From: an uncultured Arenimonas sp.
GTDB lineage: Bacteria; Pseudomonadota; Gammaproteobacteria; Xanthomonadales; Xanthomonadaceae
Direction: 5' to 3'
Assembly (NCBI GenBank): GCA_946885815.1
Contig: CAMPHE010000133.1
Location: 1 to 5,632 of the forward strand
Length of the DNA: 5,632 nucleotides
This document shows positions 1 to 5,632 of this stretch, in pieces. The translations under genes were made by a program, and so were the position numbers. The number at the start of each line of letters is the position of its first letter. The stretch's first letter is position 1. The notes beneath the pieces are model-generated. The model was not told where the DNA came from and searched no databases. It saw only the letters and a list, made by a program, of their open reading frames with translations.

Positions 1-1242
1 CGCCCGGTCGGCGTGGCGGTCGCGCGCGACGTCGTTTTCCGCGTCGAGGAAGCCGGTGAGCACCGGCTCGATGTCGCCGGCCGGGCGCCCGTCGGAGAAC
101 GGTACGAACACGACGCGATAGCCCGCCGGCGGCCGCCGGTTCCACGAACCGTGCTGCCCGACGAAGACACCGCCGTGGTAGCGCGGCGGGAAGCGCCGGC
201 CGTCGTAGAACGCGAGCCCGAGCGACGCGGTGTGCGCGCCCAGCGCGTAGTCGGGCACGCGCGCCGCCGCCACCAGGTCGGGCCGCTGCGGTTCCACCCG
301 CGTGTCGACATGGTTGCCGAAATAGCTGTACGGCCAGCCGAAGAAATCGCCCTGCCGGACCGACGTCATGTAATCGGGTACGAGGTCGTCGCCGAGTTCG
401 TCGCGCTCGTTCACCGCGGTCCACAGTTCGCCGGTTTCCGGGTTCCAGTCGAGCCCGACCGGATTGCGCAGCCCGGAGGCGAACACGCGGCCGGCGCCGG
501 TGGTCGTGTCGATCGCGAGGATCGCCGCACGCTGCTGTTCCTCGGCCATGCCGTTCTCGCCCACGTTGCTGTTCGAGCCCACGCCGACGTAGAGCGTGCG
601 GCCGTCCGCGCTCGCGACCAGGCTCTTCGTCCAGTGGTGGTTGCGGCCGGCGGGCAGCGCCGCGAGCCGGCGTGGGGCACCGGTGAGTCGCGTGGCATCG
701 GGGGTGTAAGCGAACTCGACGACGGCGTCGGCGTTGGCGACGAAGAAGCGATCGCCGACGAGCACCATGCCGAACGGCGACATGAGGCCGTCGACGAAAG
801 TCTCCTGCACTTCCGCCTGGCCGTCGCCGTCGCGGTCGCGCAGCAGCGTGATGCGGTCGGCGCTGGGCACCGCCGCCCCGGCCTTCTTCATGAAGCGGTT
901 CACGAACCACGCGCGCAGGCCGCCGTCCTCGTATTCCTCGGCCTTCGGCGGCGCGGCGGTTTCCGCGACCAGCACGTCGCCGTTCGGCAATACGTAGAGC
1001 CAGCGCGGATGCGCGAGATTGCGGGCGAACGCGTTCACCATGAAGCCCGGCGCCGCCACCGGCGTCTCCCCGGCGCGCCAGCCCACCGCTTCGGCGACGT
1101 CGACGGTCGGGATCCACGACGTATCCGGGGGCGGCAGGTGCGGCGTCGGCCCGGTGCCGGGGCCGCCGGCCTGCGCGCCGGCCTGTGCCGGGAAAGCAAG
1201 CGCCAGCAGCCCGGCCAGCATCAGCACCCGTCGTATCGCCAT
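1..1242 (-). CDS. Sorbosone dehydrogenase-family PQQ-type sugar dehydrogenase, exported (partial, C-terminus missing)
   Basis: Read on the minus strand from ATG at 1242-1240, this frame stays open for 414 codons to the window edge, so the stop is outside. Residues 1-25 form a signal peptide: MAIRR, then a Leu/Ala-rich core, then an AQA-type cleavage site near residue 21 or 25. The rest has landmarks of the soluble glucose/sorbosone dehydrogenase six-bladed propeller family: an EF-hand-like DRDGDGQAE (136-144), NHHWTKSL (201-208, a plausible catalytic His region), GLRNPVGLDWNPETGELW (257-274), GDFFGWPYSYFG (298-309), HTASLGLAFYDG (337-348) and GQHGSWNR (362-369). Family members oxidise sugars or aldoses in the periplasm using PQQ and calcium; the true substrate here is unknown. 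Typical family length suggests only a few dozen residues are missing. The start has only a weak G-rich Shine-Dalgarno about 10 bases upstream, but it gives the complete signal peptide. The gene is transcribed divergently from the ClpP-like gene. Confidence 0.9.
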   Translation of the reverse strand, partial: MAIRRVLMLAGLLALAFPAQAGAQAGGPGTGPTPHLPPPDTSWIPTVDVAEAVGWRAGETPVAAPGFMVNAFARNLAHPRWLYVLPNGDVLVAETAAPPKAEEYEDGGLRAWFVNRFMKKAGAAVPSADRITLLRDRDGDGQAEVQETFVDGLMSPFGMVLVGDRFFVANADAVVEFAYTPDATRLTGAPRRLAALPAGRNHHWTKSLVASADGRTLYVGVGSNSNVGENGMAEEQQRAAILAIDTTTGAGRVFASGLRNPVGLDWNPETGELWTAVNERDELGDDLVPDYMTSVRQGDFFGWPYSYFGNHVDTRVEPQRPDLVAAARVPDYALGAHTASLGLAFYDGRRFPPRYHGGVFVGQHGSWNRRPPAGYRVVFVPFSDGRPAGDIEPVLTGFLDAENDVARDRHADRA

Positions 1243-1355
1243 TGCGTGTTCGCCCCCGGTCGATCGGTCGCGGCAGCATCGCGCCGCGCGGCTCAATGGC
1301 GGGTGACGGCGGATTCACGCCGCATGGGCGCACGGATACGGAAGGTGTGGGGATG

Positions 1356-1374
1356 GGCGCGCGGGTCGCGCGCC
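1356..1374. repeat. Perfect 8-bp GC hairpin in the leader of the ClpP-like gene
   Basis: GGCGCGCG (1356-1363) and CGCGCGCC (1367-1374) are exact reverse complements around a 3-base GGT loop. The hairpin ends six bases before the GGAGG Shine-Dalgarno of the downstream gene. It has no following T-run on either strand, so it is not an intrinsic terminator. It could be a protein-binding palindrome or an mRNA leader structure. Alternating GC is common in DNA this GC-rich, so chance is possible. Confidence 0.5.
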
Positions 1375-1380
1375 GTTCCC

Positions 1381-1385
1381 GGAGG
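1381..1385 (+). promoter_or_regulatory. Shine-Dalgarno fixing the ClpP-like start
   Basis: GGAGG lies four bases before ATG 1390. It matters because the reading frame is open far upstream, with many earlier possible start codons. The strong ribosome site and the match of the following residues to the usual N-terminus of the family (hydrophobic strand followed by a GRI motif) select 1390. The in-frame ATG at 1324 has no comparable site. Confidence 0.75.
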
Positions 1386-1389
1386 CCCG

Positions 1390-1944
1390 ATGACCGTCAC
1401 CGACGCCGGCAAATGCGTCTACTACGCCTACACCGGGCGCATCGACGACGAAGGCGCGACGCGCATCGCCACCGCGCTCAATTCCGCGGTCAACAGCCAG
1501 TGCGGCACCGCGCACCTGTCGTTCAATTCGCTCGGCGGCTACGTCGCGTCCGGCATCTGGCTGTACAACCACATGCGCGCGCTGCCGCTGAAGATCGTGG
1601 TCACGAACACCGGCAGCGTCGGGTCGATCGCGGTGACGGTGTTCGTCGGGGGTACCGAGCGCTACTGCTCGCGGCACGCGATGTTCATGATCCACCCGAC
1701 GACCGTGAGCAGCCTGCCGGGCATGTCGTGGGACATGCTCAAGAGTTCAGCCGAGTCGGCTCTGGCGGACGATGAGCGCACGGAACGCATCCTGCGCGAG
1801 CGAACCCGGCTGTCCGACGAGCTCCTGAATGCTCGCCGTTCCCGTGACGTTCACATCGGCCCCGGGGATGCGCTCGCGAACGGCCTCGTGCAGGGGATAG
1901 CCGAGTTCGAGGTCCCGCTTGGCGTTCAGGTCATCCAGATCTAG
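1390..1944 (+). CDS. ClpP-family (crotonase fold) serine protease-like protein, stand-alone
   Basis: The protein has 184 residues. Landmarks in order are YTGRIDDEGA (14-23), the strand and turn LSFNSLGGYVASGIWLYNH (43-61, the ClpP substrate/oxyanion-region Gly-Gly), TGSVGSIAV (74-82) with Ser79 as probable nucleophile, FMIHP (99-103) with His102, and RDVHIGPGDALANGLVQGI (152-170) with Asp153 as the probable third catalytic residue. It therefore looks catalytically competent. It has no signal peptide and lacks the longer N-terminal axial-loop segment of housekeeping ClpP (about 193 residues when mature). It belongs to the divergent ClpP-like proteins found as single genes; whether it pairs with ClpX/ClpA or acts alone is unknown. 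No Clp ATPase gene is adjacent. The last 65 codons use A/T third positions far more often (14/65) than the first 119 (6/119), yet the C-terminal residues still fit the family, so I regard the gene as intact. Confidence 0.85.
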   Translation: MTVTDAGKCVYYAYTGRIDDEGATRIATALNSAVNSQCGTAHLSFNSLGGYVASGIWLYNHMRALPLKIVVTNTGSVGSIAVTVFVGGTERYCSRHAMFMIHPTTVSSLPGMSWDMLKSSAESALADDERTERILRERTRLSDELLNARRSRDVHIGPGDALANGLVQGIAEFEVPLGVQVIQI

Positions 1945-2010
1945 CTTGCTCATGGGGGTCCTCCGCTGTGGCCCCGGATGCTACGCGGCGGCCCGTCAAC
2001 CGCAAGTGGT

Positions 2011-2037
2011 GGAAACGCGAAGCGGAAAACGTTTCCG
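2011..2037. repeat. Inverted repeats of GGAAACG-type half-sites, possible operator
   Basis: GGAAACG (2011-2017) is the exact reverse complement of CGTTTCC (2030-2036), with 12 bases between. Nested inside, CGGAAA (2023-2028) and TTTCCG (2032-2037) form a 6-bp inverted repeat with a 3-base centre. A further GAAACCGTTAC occurs at 2056-2066. The A/T-rich cores stand out in a GC-rich spacer upstream of an operon. They resemble the general form of LacI- or GntR-type operators, but no regulator is assigned and none is encoded in the window. Confidence 0.4.
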
Positions 2038-2192
2038 TCCGCGCGGCGCGCATTTGAAACCGTTACGCGCGACGGCGTGACCTTTGCCGGTATGCCGGGC
2101 GGCCGCCGGGGCAGGTATCCTTCACACGCAGCCCGGGGAGGGGTGGTCAGGCCGACAAGCATCGGCGGGCGACGTCCGGGCGTATCCCCCGC

Positions 2193-2200
2193 AAGGAGAA
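2193..2200 (+). promoter_or_regulatory. Shine-Dalgarno deciding a GTG start for the YIP1-like gene
   Basis: AAGGAGAA ends four bases before GTG 2205; the GGAG core is six bases away. The next in-frame ATG (2223) has no comparable site and would remove the first six residues, so the GTG start is preferred. Confidence 0.75.
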
Positions 2201-2204
2201 TCCG

Positions 2205-2885
2205 GTGTCCCAGCTGATCGACATGTTCATCGAGCCCGTCAAGGCGTGGCAGCAGCAGAAGGAGCGGCCGACGTTCCTGCTGCCCGCGTTGCTGATCGCC
2301 CTCGCGACGGCCCTGCCGGCGGTCGTGTATTTCCTGCAGGTCGACCCGGAGTGGTTCTCGAACTATCAGCTGCAGGCGATGGCGCAGGAGATGACCTCGG
2401 CCGAGATCGAGCAGGCGAAGGCGTTCATGCCCGGCGCGCGCACCACGGCGTGGATCACCGGGATCTCGTCGCTGGTGATGATCGTCATCGTGTTCGCGAT
2501 CATGGCGGCGTACTACCTCCTGGCCGGCAAGGTCGCCGGCCATGCGGTGAGCTATCGCCACGGCCTGTCCCTGTCCGCGTGGTCGAGCGTGCCGCTGCTG
2601 CTGGCGGGCATCGTCGTGCTGTTCGGCATCTTCACCAGCTCGCCGCAGACGCCGTATACCAGCCTGCAACTGCTGAACGTCGATCCGCTCCTCGTCGACC
2701 TGCCGCTCGACCACCCGTGGTCGACGCTCGCGAAGAGTTTCAGCCTGCTGAACTTCTGGGTCTGGTTCCTCGCCGCGCTCGGCTGGAAGACCTGGTTCCG
2801 CAGCGGCTGGGGTCAGGCCATCTTCGTCGTGCTGCTGCCGTCGCTGGTGATCTACGGCGTGATGGCGCTGTTCGCGATCCTCTGA
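2205..2885 (+). CDS. YIP1-family integral inner-membrane protein
   Basis: The protein has 226 residues and starts at GTG. A short amphipathic N-terminus (FIEPVKAW, 8-15) is followed by about five hydrophobic segments: roughly 23-44, 83-107, 125-143, 179-197 and 204-225. A hydrophilic, Glu/Gln-rich loop (about 45-80) separates the first two. This pattern, with the FxxPxxAW-like start, matches bacterial YIP1-domain proteins, whose biochemical role is not established. No catalytic motif is visible. The stop is 10 bp before the adaptor gene, so it is probably co-transcribed and coupled with the MacA/MacB-type pump. That suggests an accessory membrane role in assembly or function of the pump, which is inference only. 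The family assignment rests on topology and recalled similarity, so it is less certain than the neighbours. Confidence 0.8.
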   Translation: MSQLIDMFIEPVKAWQQQKERPTFLLPALLIALATALPAVVYFLQVDPEWFSNYQLQAMAQEMTSAEIEQAKAFMPGARTTAWITGISSLVMIVIVFAIMAAYYLLAGKVAGHAVSYRHGLSLSAWSSVPLLLAGIVVLFGIFTSSPQTPYTSLQLLNVDPLLVDLPLDHPWSTLAKSFSLLNFWVWFLAALGWKTWFRSGWGQAIFVVLLPSLVIYGVMALFAIL

Positions 2886-2895
2886 CGCGAAGCCC

Positions 2896-4137
2896 ATGAC
2901 TCCCCGACGCAGGAAGATGCTGGCCATCGGGCTGGTGGTGGCGGTCATCGCCGTGCCGCTGCTCATCAAGGCCACCCGTGGCGAATCGAGCAAGGAAGTC
3001 GACATCGCCGTCGCCGCCGAGCAGGACATCCGGCCGACGATCCTCGCGTCGGGCGTGCTCGCCTATCTGGAAGAGGTGAAGCTCACCTCGGAGCTCGTGG
3101 CCAAGGTACGCAGCATCGAGGTGGAAGAAGGCGACCGGGTACAGAAGGGCGAACTGCTGCTGACGCTCGACCCGGAGACCTACCGCAACGCGATCGAGCG
3201 CGAACAGGCCAGCCGGCGCCAGAGCGCGATCAGCATCGAGCGCCAGCGGCTTGCGCTGGCGCTCGCGGAGAAGCGGTTCGCCCGCGGCGCCCAGCTGCGC
3301 GAGCAGCAGATGATCGGGCAGAGCGACTATGACGACCTGCGCAACGCGCGCGACCTCGCCCGCGTCGAACTGCAGTCGAGCGAGGAAGCGCTGCGCCGGG
3401 CCGACGCGATCCTCGGCGAGGCGCACGAGCAGATGGGCAAGACGGACATCCGCGCGCCGATCGCCGGCACGATCGTGGACCTGCCGATCAAGGTGGGCGA
3501 GACCGCGATCCCGTCGACCAACGCCTTCGCCGGCGCCAGCCTGATGACGATCGCCGACACGTCGGCGATCCGCGCCGAACTGAAGGTCGACGAGGCCGAC
3601 ATCGCCCGGATCGCCATCGGACAGCAGGTGGACGTCTACGCGACCGCGTTCCCGGAAACCGCGCTGAAGGGCGAGGTGCAGCGCATCGCGCTCGCGCCGA
3701 CGCTCGAGAACCAGGCGCGCGCCTACGAGGTGATCGCGCTGCTCGACCCGCCGAAGGATCTGGCGCTGCGTTCGGGCATGAGCGCCCGCGCGGACATCTT
3801 CCTCGGTGATGGCGCGAAGCGCCTCGCGGTGCCGGTCGAGGCGGTCGGCAGCGACGAGGACGAGGACGGCGGCGTCGAACGGTTCGTCTGGACCGAGCGC
3901 GACGGTGTCGCGCGTCGCGTGGTCGTCCAGGTCGGCGTGTCGGACGACCGCTGGGAAGAAATCACCGGCGGCCTCCAGCCCGGCGACCGCGTGATCACCG
4001 GGCCGGCGCGCACGCTGCGTGGACTGGTCGAAGGCGATCGGGTCAGCCAGCGCGAGGAGGACGACGCCGACGCGAAGGACGATGGCGACGCGGAGGAAGC
4101 GGACGACGGCGACGCGCCGGAGCCGGAAGCGGAATGA
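2896..4137 (+). CDS. MacA/HlyD-type periplasmic adaptor (membrane fusion protein) of an ABC efflux system
   Basis: The protein has 413 residues. MTPRRRK and a hydrophobic stretch (8-24) form an uncleaved signal anchor; there is no lipobox Cys. The mature part follows the adaptor order: first beta strands and lipoyl half-motif (about 36-92, with [17 protein letters not shown] at 76-92), a long alpha-helical hairpin (about 94-180, rich in Arg/Glu/Gln), second lipoyl half ([20 protein letters not shown], 183-202), beta-barrel (about 225-302) and membrane-proximal domain (about 308-370, ending [12 protein letters not shown]). It would bridge the inner-membrane permease to a TolC-like outer membrane channel. 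It is longer than E. coli MacA (about 371 aa) because of a 27-residue acidic tail (387-413, 16 Asp/Glu). The chosen ATG lacks a strong ribosome site but sits 10 bp after the upstream stop; ATG 2917 (residue 8) would lose the positive n-region. The stop overlaps the next start as ATGA. Confidence 0.92.
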   Translation: MTPRRRKMLAIGLVVAVIAVPLLIKATRGESSKEVDIAVAAEQDIRPTILASGVLAYLEEVKLTSELVAKVRSIEVEEGDRVQKGELLLTLDPETYRNAIEREQASRRQSAISIERQRLALALAEKRFARGAQLREQQMIGQSDYDDLRNARDLARVELQSSEEALRRADAILGEAHEQMGKTDIRAPIAGTIVDLPIKVGETAIPSTNAFAGASLMTIADTSAIRAELKVDEADIARIAIGQQVDVYATAFPETALKGEVQRIALAPTLENQARAYEVIALLDPPKDLALRSGMSARADIFLGDGAKRLAVPVEAVGSDEDEDGGVERFVWTERDGVARRVVVQVGVSDDRWEEITGGLQPGDRVITGPARTLRGLVEGDRVSQREEDDADAKDDGDAEEADDGDAPEPEAE

Positions 4138-4829
4138 TCCGCCTGACGGGCATCACCAAGCACTACCGGATGGGCGAGGAAGAGGTACGCGCGCTCGACG
4201 GCGTCGACCTCCACATCGCCCGCAACGAGTACGTCGCGCTGATCGGTCCGTCCGGCTCGGGCAAGTCGACGCTGATGAACCTGATCGGCTGCCTCGACAC
4301 CCCGACGACCGGGCGTTACGTGCTCAACGGCCGCGACACGTCCGACATGGACGACGTCGAGCTCGCGCAGGTACGCAACCAGGAGATCGGTTTCGTGTTC
4401 CAGAGCTTCCACCTGCTGCCGCGGCTCACGGTGCTCGACAACGTCTGCCAGCCGCTGGTGTATCGCGGCATGCCGCGCGCCGAGCGGCAGCGGCTGGCGA
4501 CCGAGGCCCTCGCGCAGGTCGGCCTCGCCAACCGGATGGGCCACCGGCCCAACCAGCTCTCGGGTGGCCAGCGCCAGCGGGTCGCGGTGGCGCGCGCGCT
4601 GGTCGGCAAGCCGGCGATCCTGCTGGCGGACGAGCCGACCGGCAACCTCGATTCGCGCACGTCGGCCGAGATCATGGCGCTGTTCGACGCGCTGCATTCC
4701 GACGGCCAGACCGTGGTCGTCGTCACCCACGAACCCGACATCGCCGCGCACTGCCGGCGCACGATCCGGCTCGGCGACGGCCGCATCGTCGAAGACCATC
4801 CGAACCCGCCGCGCGAGGTCGTCGCGTGA
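4134..4829 (+). CDS. MacB-type ABC transporter ATP-binding protein
   Basis: This is a complete 231-residue ATPase. It shows Walker [10 protein letters not shown] (38-46), [10 protein letters not shown] after it (51-60), Q-loop [10 protein letters not shown] (87-96, Gln90), the signature [15 protein letters not shown] (142-156), Walker [13 protein letters not shown] (162-173, catalytic Glu167) and switch His199 in VVVTHE. All catalytic elements are intact. The sequence is typical of the MacB/LolD/FtsE group, which powers substrate extraction or mechanical transmission through paired permeases. Together with the adaptor gene, this favours MacB over LolD. In E. coli MacB the ATPase and the membrane domain are one polypeptide; here they are separate genes. 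The ATG overlaps the adaptor stop (ATGA), and GGAAGCGGA in the adaptor's last codons can serve as ribosome site. The stop overlaps the permease start as GTGA. The expected product is a cytoplasmic, membrane-associated homodimer. Confidence 0.95.
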   Translation: MIRLTGITKHYRMGEEEVRALDGVDLHIARNEYVALIGPSGSGKSTLMNLIGCLDTPTTGRYVLNGRDTSDMDDVELAQVRNQEIGFVFQSFHLLPRLTVLDNVCQPLVYRGMPRAERQRLATEALAQVGLANRMGHRPNQLSGGQRQRVAVARALVGKPAILLADEPTGNLDSRTSAEIMALFDALHSDGQTVVVVTHEPDIAAHCRRTIRLGDGRIVEDHPNPPREVVA

Positions 4830-5632
4830 CCGCGTACATCGAAGCGTTCCGCGCCGCGCTCACGAGCCTGCTCGCGCACCGGATGCGCAGCTTCCTCACC
4901 ACGCTCGGCATCCTCATCGGTACCGCGTCGGTCATCGCCGTGGTGTCGCTGATCCAGGGTTTCTCGGCGTTCGTCAGCGAACAGTTCGCCGACATCGGCG
5001 GCAGCACGCTGACGCTGCAGGCACACACGCCGTTCGACGAGGCCGTGCTCGGCCGCGAGAACTTCCTGACCTTCGAGGACGTCGACGCGCTCCGGCATCG
5101 CGTCGCCGGCGTCGACAAGGTGGTGCCGACGATGGCCGTGCCCGCCGTCGGCATCGCCGTGCGCGGCCGCACCGCCGCCGCGCAGGTGATCGCGACGTCG
5201 TCGGACTTCACCGCCGTGCAGGGCATCTATCCCGACATCGGCCGGTTCCTGGTGGCCAGCGACGACAGCAGCCGCCGCCGTGTCGTCGTGCTCGGTCCCG
5301 ACGTCGTCGAGGACCTGGAGCTGCCGGCCGATCCCGTCGGCGAGTTCATCCGGATCGGCAACGACTGGTTCAAGGTCGTCGGCGTGATGGAATCGCGCGG
5401 CGAGTTCTTCGGCATGAGCCAGGACAACTACGTCGTCATTCCGTTCGAGGTCGGCCGGGCGATGACGGGCAGCAGCAACCGGCCGCGGATGTCGATCTCG
5501 TTCACCGCGTCGGACCTGGCGGAGATCGACGCGCTGCGCGAGCGCGTGAAGCGCGCGATCCGCCGCTCGCACAAGCTCAAGCCCGGCGAGGACGACGACT
5601 TCAAGATCCAGACCGCGGACTCGGCGCTGAAG
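4826..5632 (+). CDS. MacB/FtsX-type ABC transporter permease (partial, C-terminus missing)
   Basis: The frame begins at GTG 4826, overlapping the ATPase stop by four bases, with GAGG at 4815-4818 seven bases upstream. It runs open for 269 codons to the window edge. Residues 1-21 hold a short amphipathic N-terminus ending in the family's [14 protein letters not shown] motif (19-32), which leads into transmembrane helix 1 (about 22-46). After that comes the large MacB-type periplasmic core domain, with segments such as LTLQAH (62-67), [17 protein letters not shown] (152 onward) and a [16 protein letters not shown] stretch (about 180-195). The three C-terminal transmembrane helices expected of the four-helix MacB/FtsX architecture lie outside the window. 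It would dimerise and couple ATP hydrolysis by the preceding gene's product to conformational changes in the periplasm with the adaptor. The substrate is not predictable. Confidence 0.92.
   Translation, partial: MTAYIEAFRAALTSLLAHRMRSFLTTLGILIGTASVIAVVSLIQGFSAFVSEQFADIGGSTLTLQAHTPFDEAVLGRENFLTFEDVDALRHRVAGVDKVVPTMAVPAVGIAVRGRTAAAQVIATSSDFTAVQGIYPDIGRFLVASDDSSRRRVVVLGPDVVEDLELPADPVGEFIRIGNDWFKVVGVMESRGEFFGMSQDNYVVIPFEVGRAMTGSSNRPRMSISFTASDLAEIDALRERVKRAIRRSHKLKPGEDDDFKIQTADSALK

Larger units (their letters stand above)
1243..1389. promoter_or_regulatory. Divergent intergenic spacer between the dehydrogenase and ClpP-like genes
   Basis: This 147-bp gap separates two genes that point away from each other, so promoters for both must lie here or overlap their starts. 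I see no convincing -35/-10 pair on either strand; the stretch is very GC-rich. Its two visible elements are a perfect hairpin (1356-1374) and the Shine-Dalgarno of the ClpP-like gene (1381-1385). The role is inferred from gene orientation, not from recognised promoter boxes. Confidence 0.45.
1945..2204. promoter_or_regulatory. Intergenic region upstream of the YIP1-macAB-type operon
   Basis: This 260-bp gap has no plus-strand gene and no convincing terminator after the ClpP-like stop. It should carry the operon promoter. A TATCCT box at 2116-2121 could be a -10 element, but no matching -35 is seen 16-18 bases upstream, so the promoter is not located with certainty. On the minus strand, TAGCAT (1983-1978) preceded after 16 bases by TTGCGG (2005-2000) is a weak promoter-like pair pointing into the ClpP-like gene. 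A GGAAACG-type inverted repeat lies between the two candidates. A 10-bp self-complementary GGCGGCCGCC occurs at 2098-2107. Confidence 0.4.

Noticed and set aside
13..1944. A continuous 643-codon plus-strand frame that could be taken as one large protein.
   Set aside because: Its first two thirds are antisense to the dehydrogenase, whose minus-strand translation has a signal peptide and clear family motifs. Only the part from ATG 1390, with its own Shine-Dalgarno, is a real gene.
1945..1990. Possible terminator after the ClpP-like gene (GGGG/CCCC pairing at 1954-1975).
   Set aside because: The stem is only four pairs with a long loop and there is no T-run, so it does not qualify as an intrinsic terminator.
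2116..2121. TATCCT as the operon's -10 box.
   Set aside because: No -35-like hexamer is found at normal spacing, so it is mentioned only as a weak possibility and not listed as its own promoter.
2917..2919. Alternative ATG start for the adaptor gene.
   Set aside because: It would remove the RRRK positive region of the signal anchor, and the AGGA before it is too close to the ATG to be a good ribosome site.
1950..3029. A 359-codon minus-strand frame spanning the spacer, the YIP1-like gene and the adaptor start.
   Set aside because: Its composition is low-complexity Arg/Gln/Asp, it has no recognisable domain, and it crosses gene boundaries of the well-supported plus-strand operon.
3723..4799. 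A 358-codon minus-strand frame opposite the adaptor and ATPase.
   Set aside because: It is antisense to the Walker and signature motifs of the ATPase, with Ser-rich and Arg-rich low-complexity stretches only.
4316..5572. A 418-codon minus-strand frame opposite the ATPase and permease.
   Set aside because: It is Arg/His/Ala-rich, has no domain motifs, and lies antisense to two genes with intact catalytic or family motifs; a typical shadow in GC-rich DNA.
1..5632. Signs of a mobile element, defence island, CRISPR array or secondary-metabolite cluster.
   Set aside because: There is no transposase, integrase, terminal repeat, repeat-spacer array or biosynthetic enzyme; all genes fit ordinary chromosomal families.

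Overview
The window reads as ordinary chromosomal DNA from a GC-rich Gram-negative bacterium. Codon third positions are almost all G or C. A periplasmic adaptor with an uncleaved membrane anchor and a MacB-type permease both imply an inner membrane plus a periplasm. The gene mix (PQQ-type sorbosone dehydrogenase-like protein, stand-alone ClpP-like protease, YIP1-family membrane protein followed by MacA/MacB-type genes) is what I would expect in Lysobacter/Xanthomonas relatives, but that placement is an inference from memory. There are no tRNA, rRNA, CRISPR, insertion-sequence or phage signatures.

Layout. Positions 1-1242 (minus strand) hold the first 414 residues of an exported sorbosone/glucose-dehydrogenase-like beta-propeller protein, whose C-terminus lies beyond the left edge. 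A 147-bp divergent spacer (1243-1389) follows; it contains a perfect 8-bp GC hairpin just upstream of a clean Shine-Dalgarno. Positions 1390-1944 (plus) encode a 184-aa ClpP-family serine protease-like protein with no Clp ATPase next to it. The next spacer (1945-2204) carries an inverted repeat of GGAAACG-type half-sites and possible minus-strand expression signals. From 2205 to the right edge, four plus-strand genes are tightly packed: a five-helix YIP1-like membrane protein (2205-2885), a MacA/HlyD-type adaptor with a very acidic tail (2896-4137), a MacB-type ABC ATPase (4134-4829) and a MacB/FtsX-type permease cut by the window end (4826-5632). Spacings are 10 bp, a 4-bp ATGA overlap and a 4-bp GTGA overlap, so this is almost certainly one translationally coupled operon.

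How the genes work together. Adaptor, ATPase and permease make a MacAB-type tripartite pump or mechanotransmission ABC system. It would need a TolC-like outer membrane channel, which is not encoded here and could lie downstream. The substrate cannot be read from sequence; macrolides, lipopeptides, glycolipids and other envelope molecules are the known range of the family. The YIP1-like protein, as first gene of the operon, may be an accessory membrane component of unknown role. The dehydrogenase and the ClpP-like gene have no obvious functional link to the pump.

I see no clearly undescribed system. The items most worth a second look are the YIP1 protein leading the pump operon, the acidic adaptor tail, and the 3' third of the ClpP-like gene, where codon bias shifts exactly across an antisense ORF that has its own good ribosome binding site.
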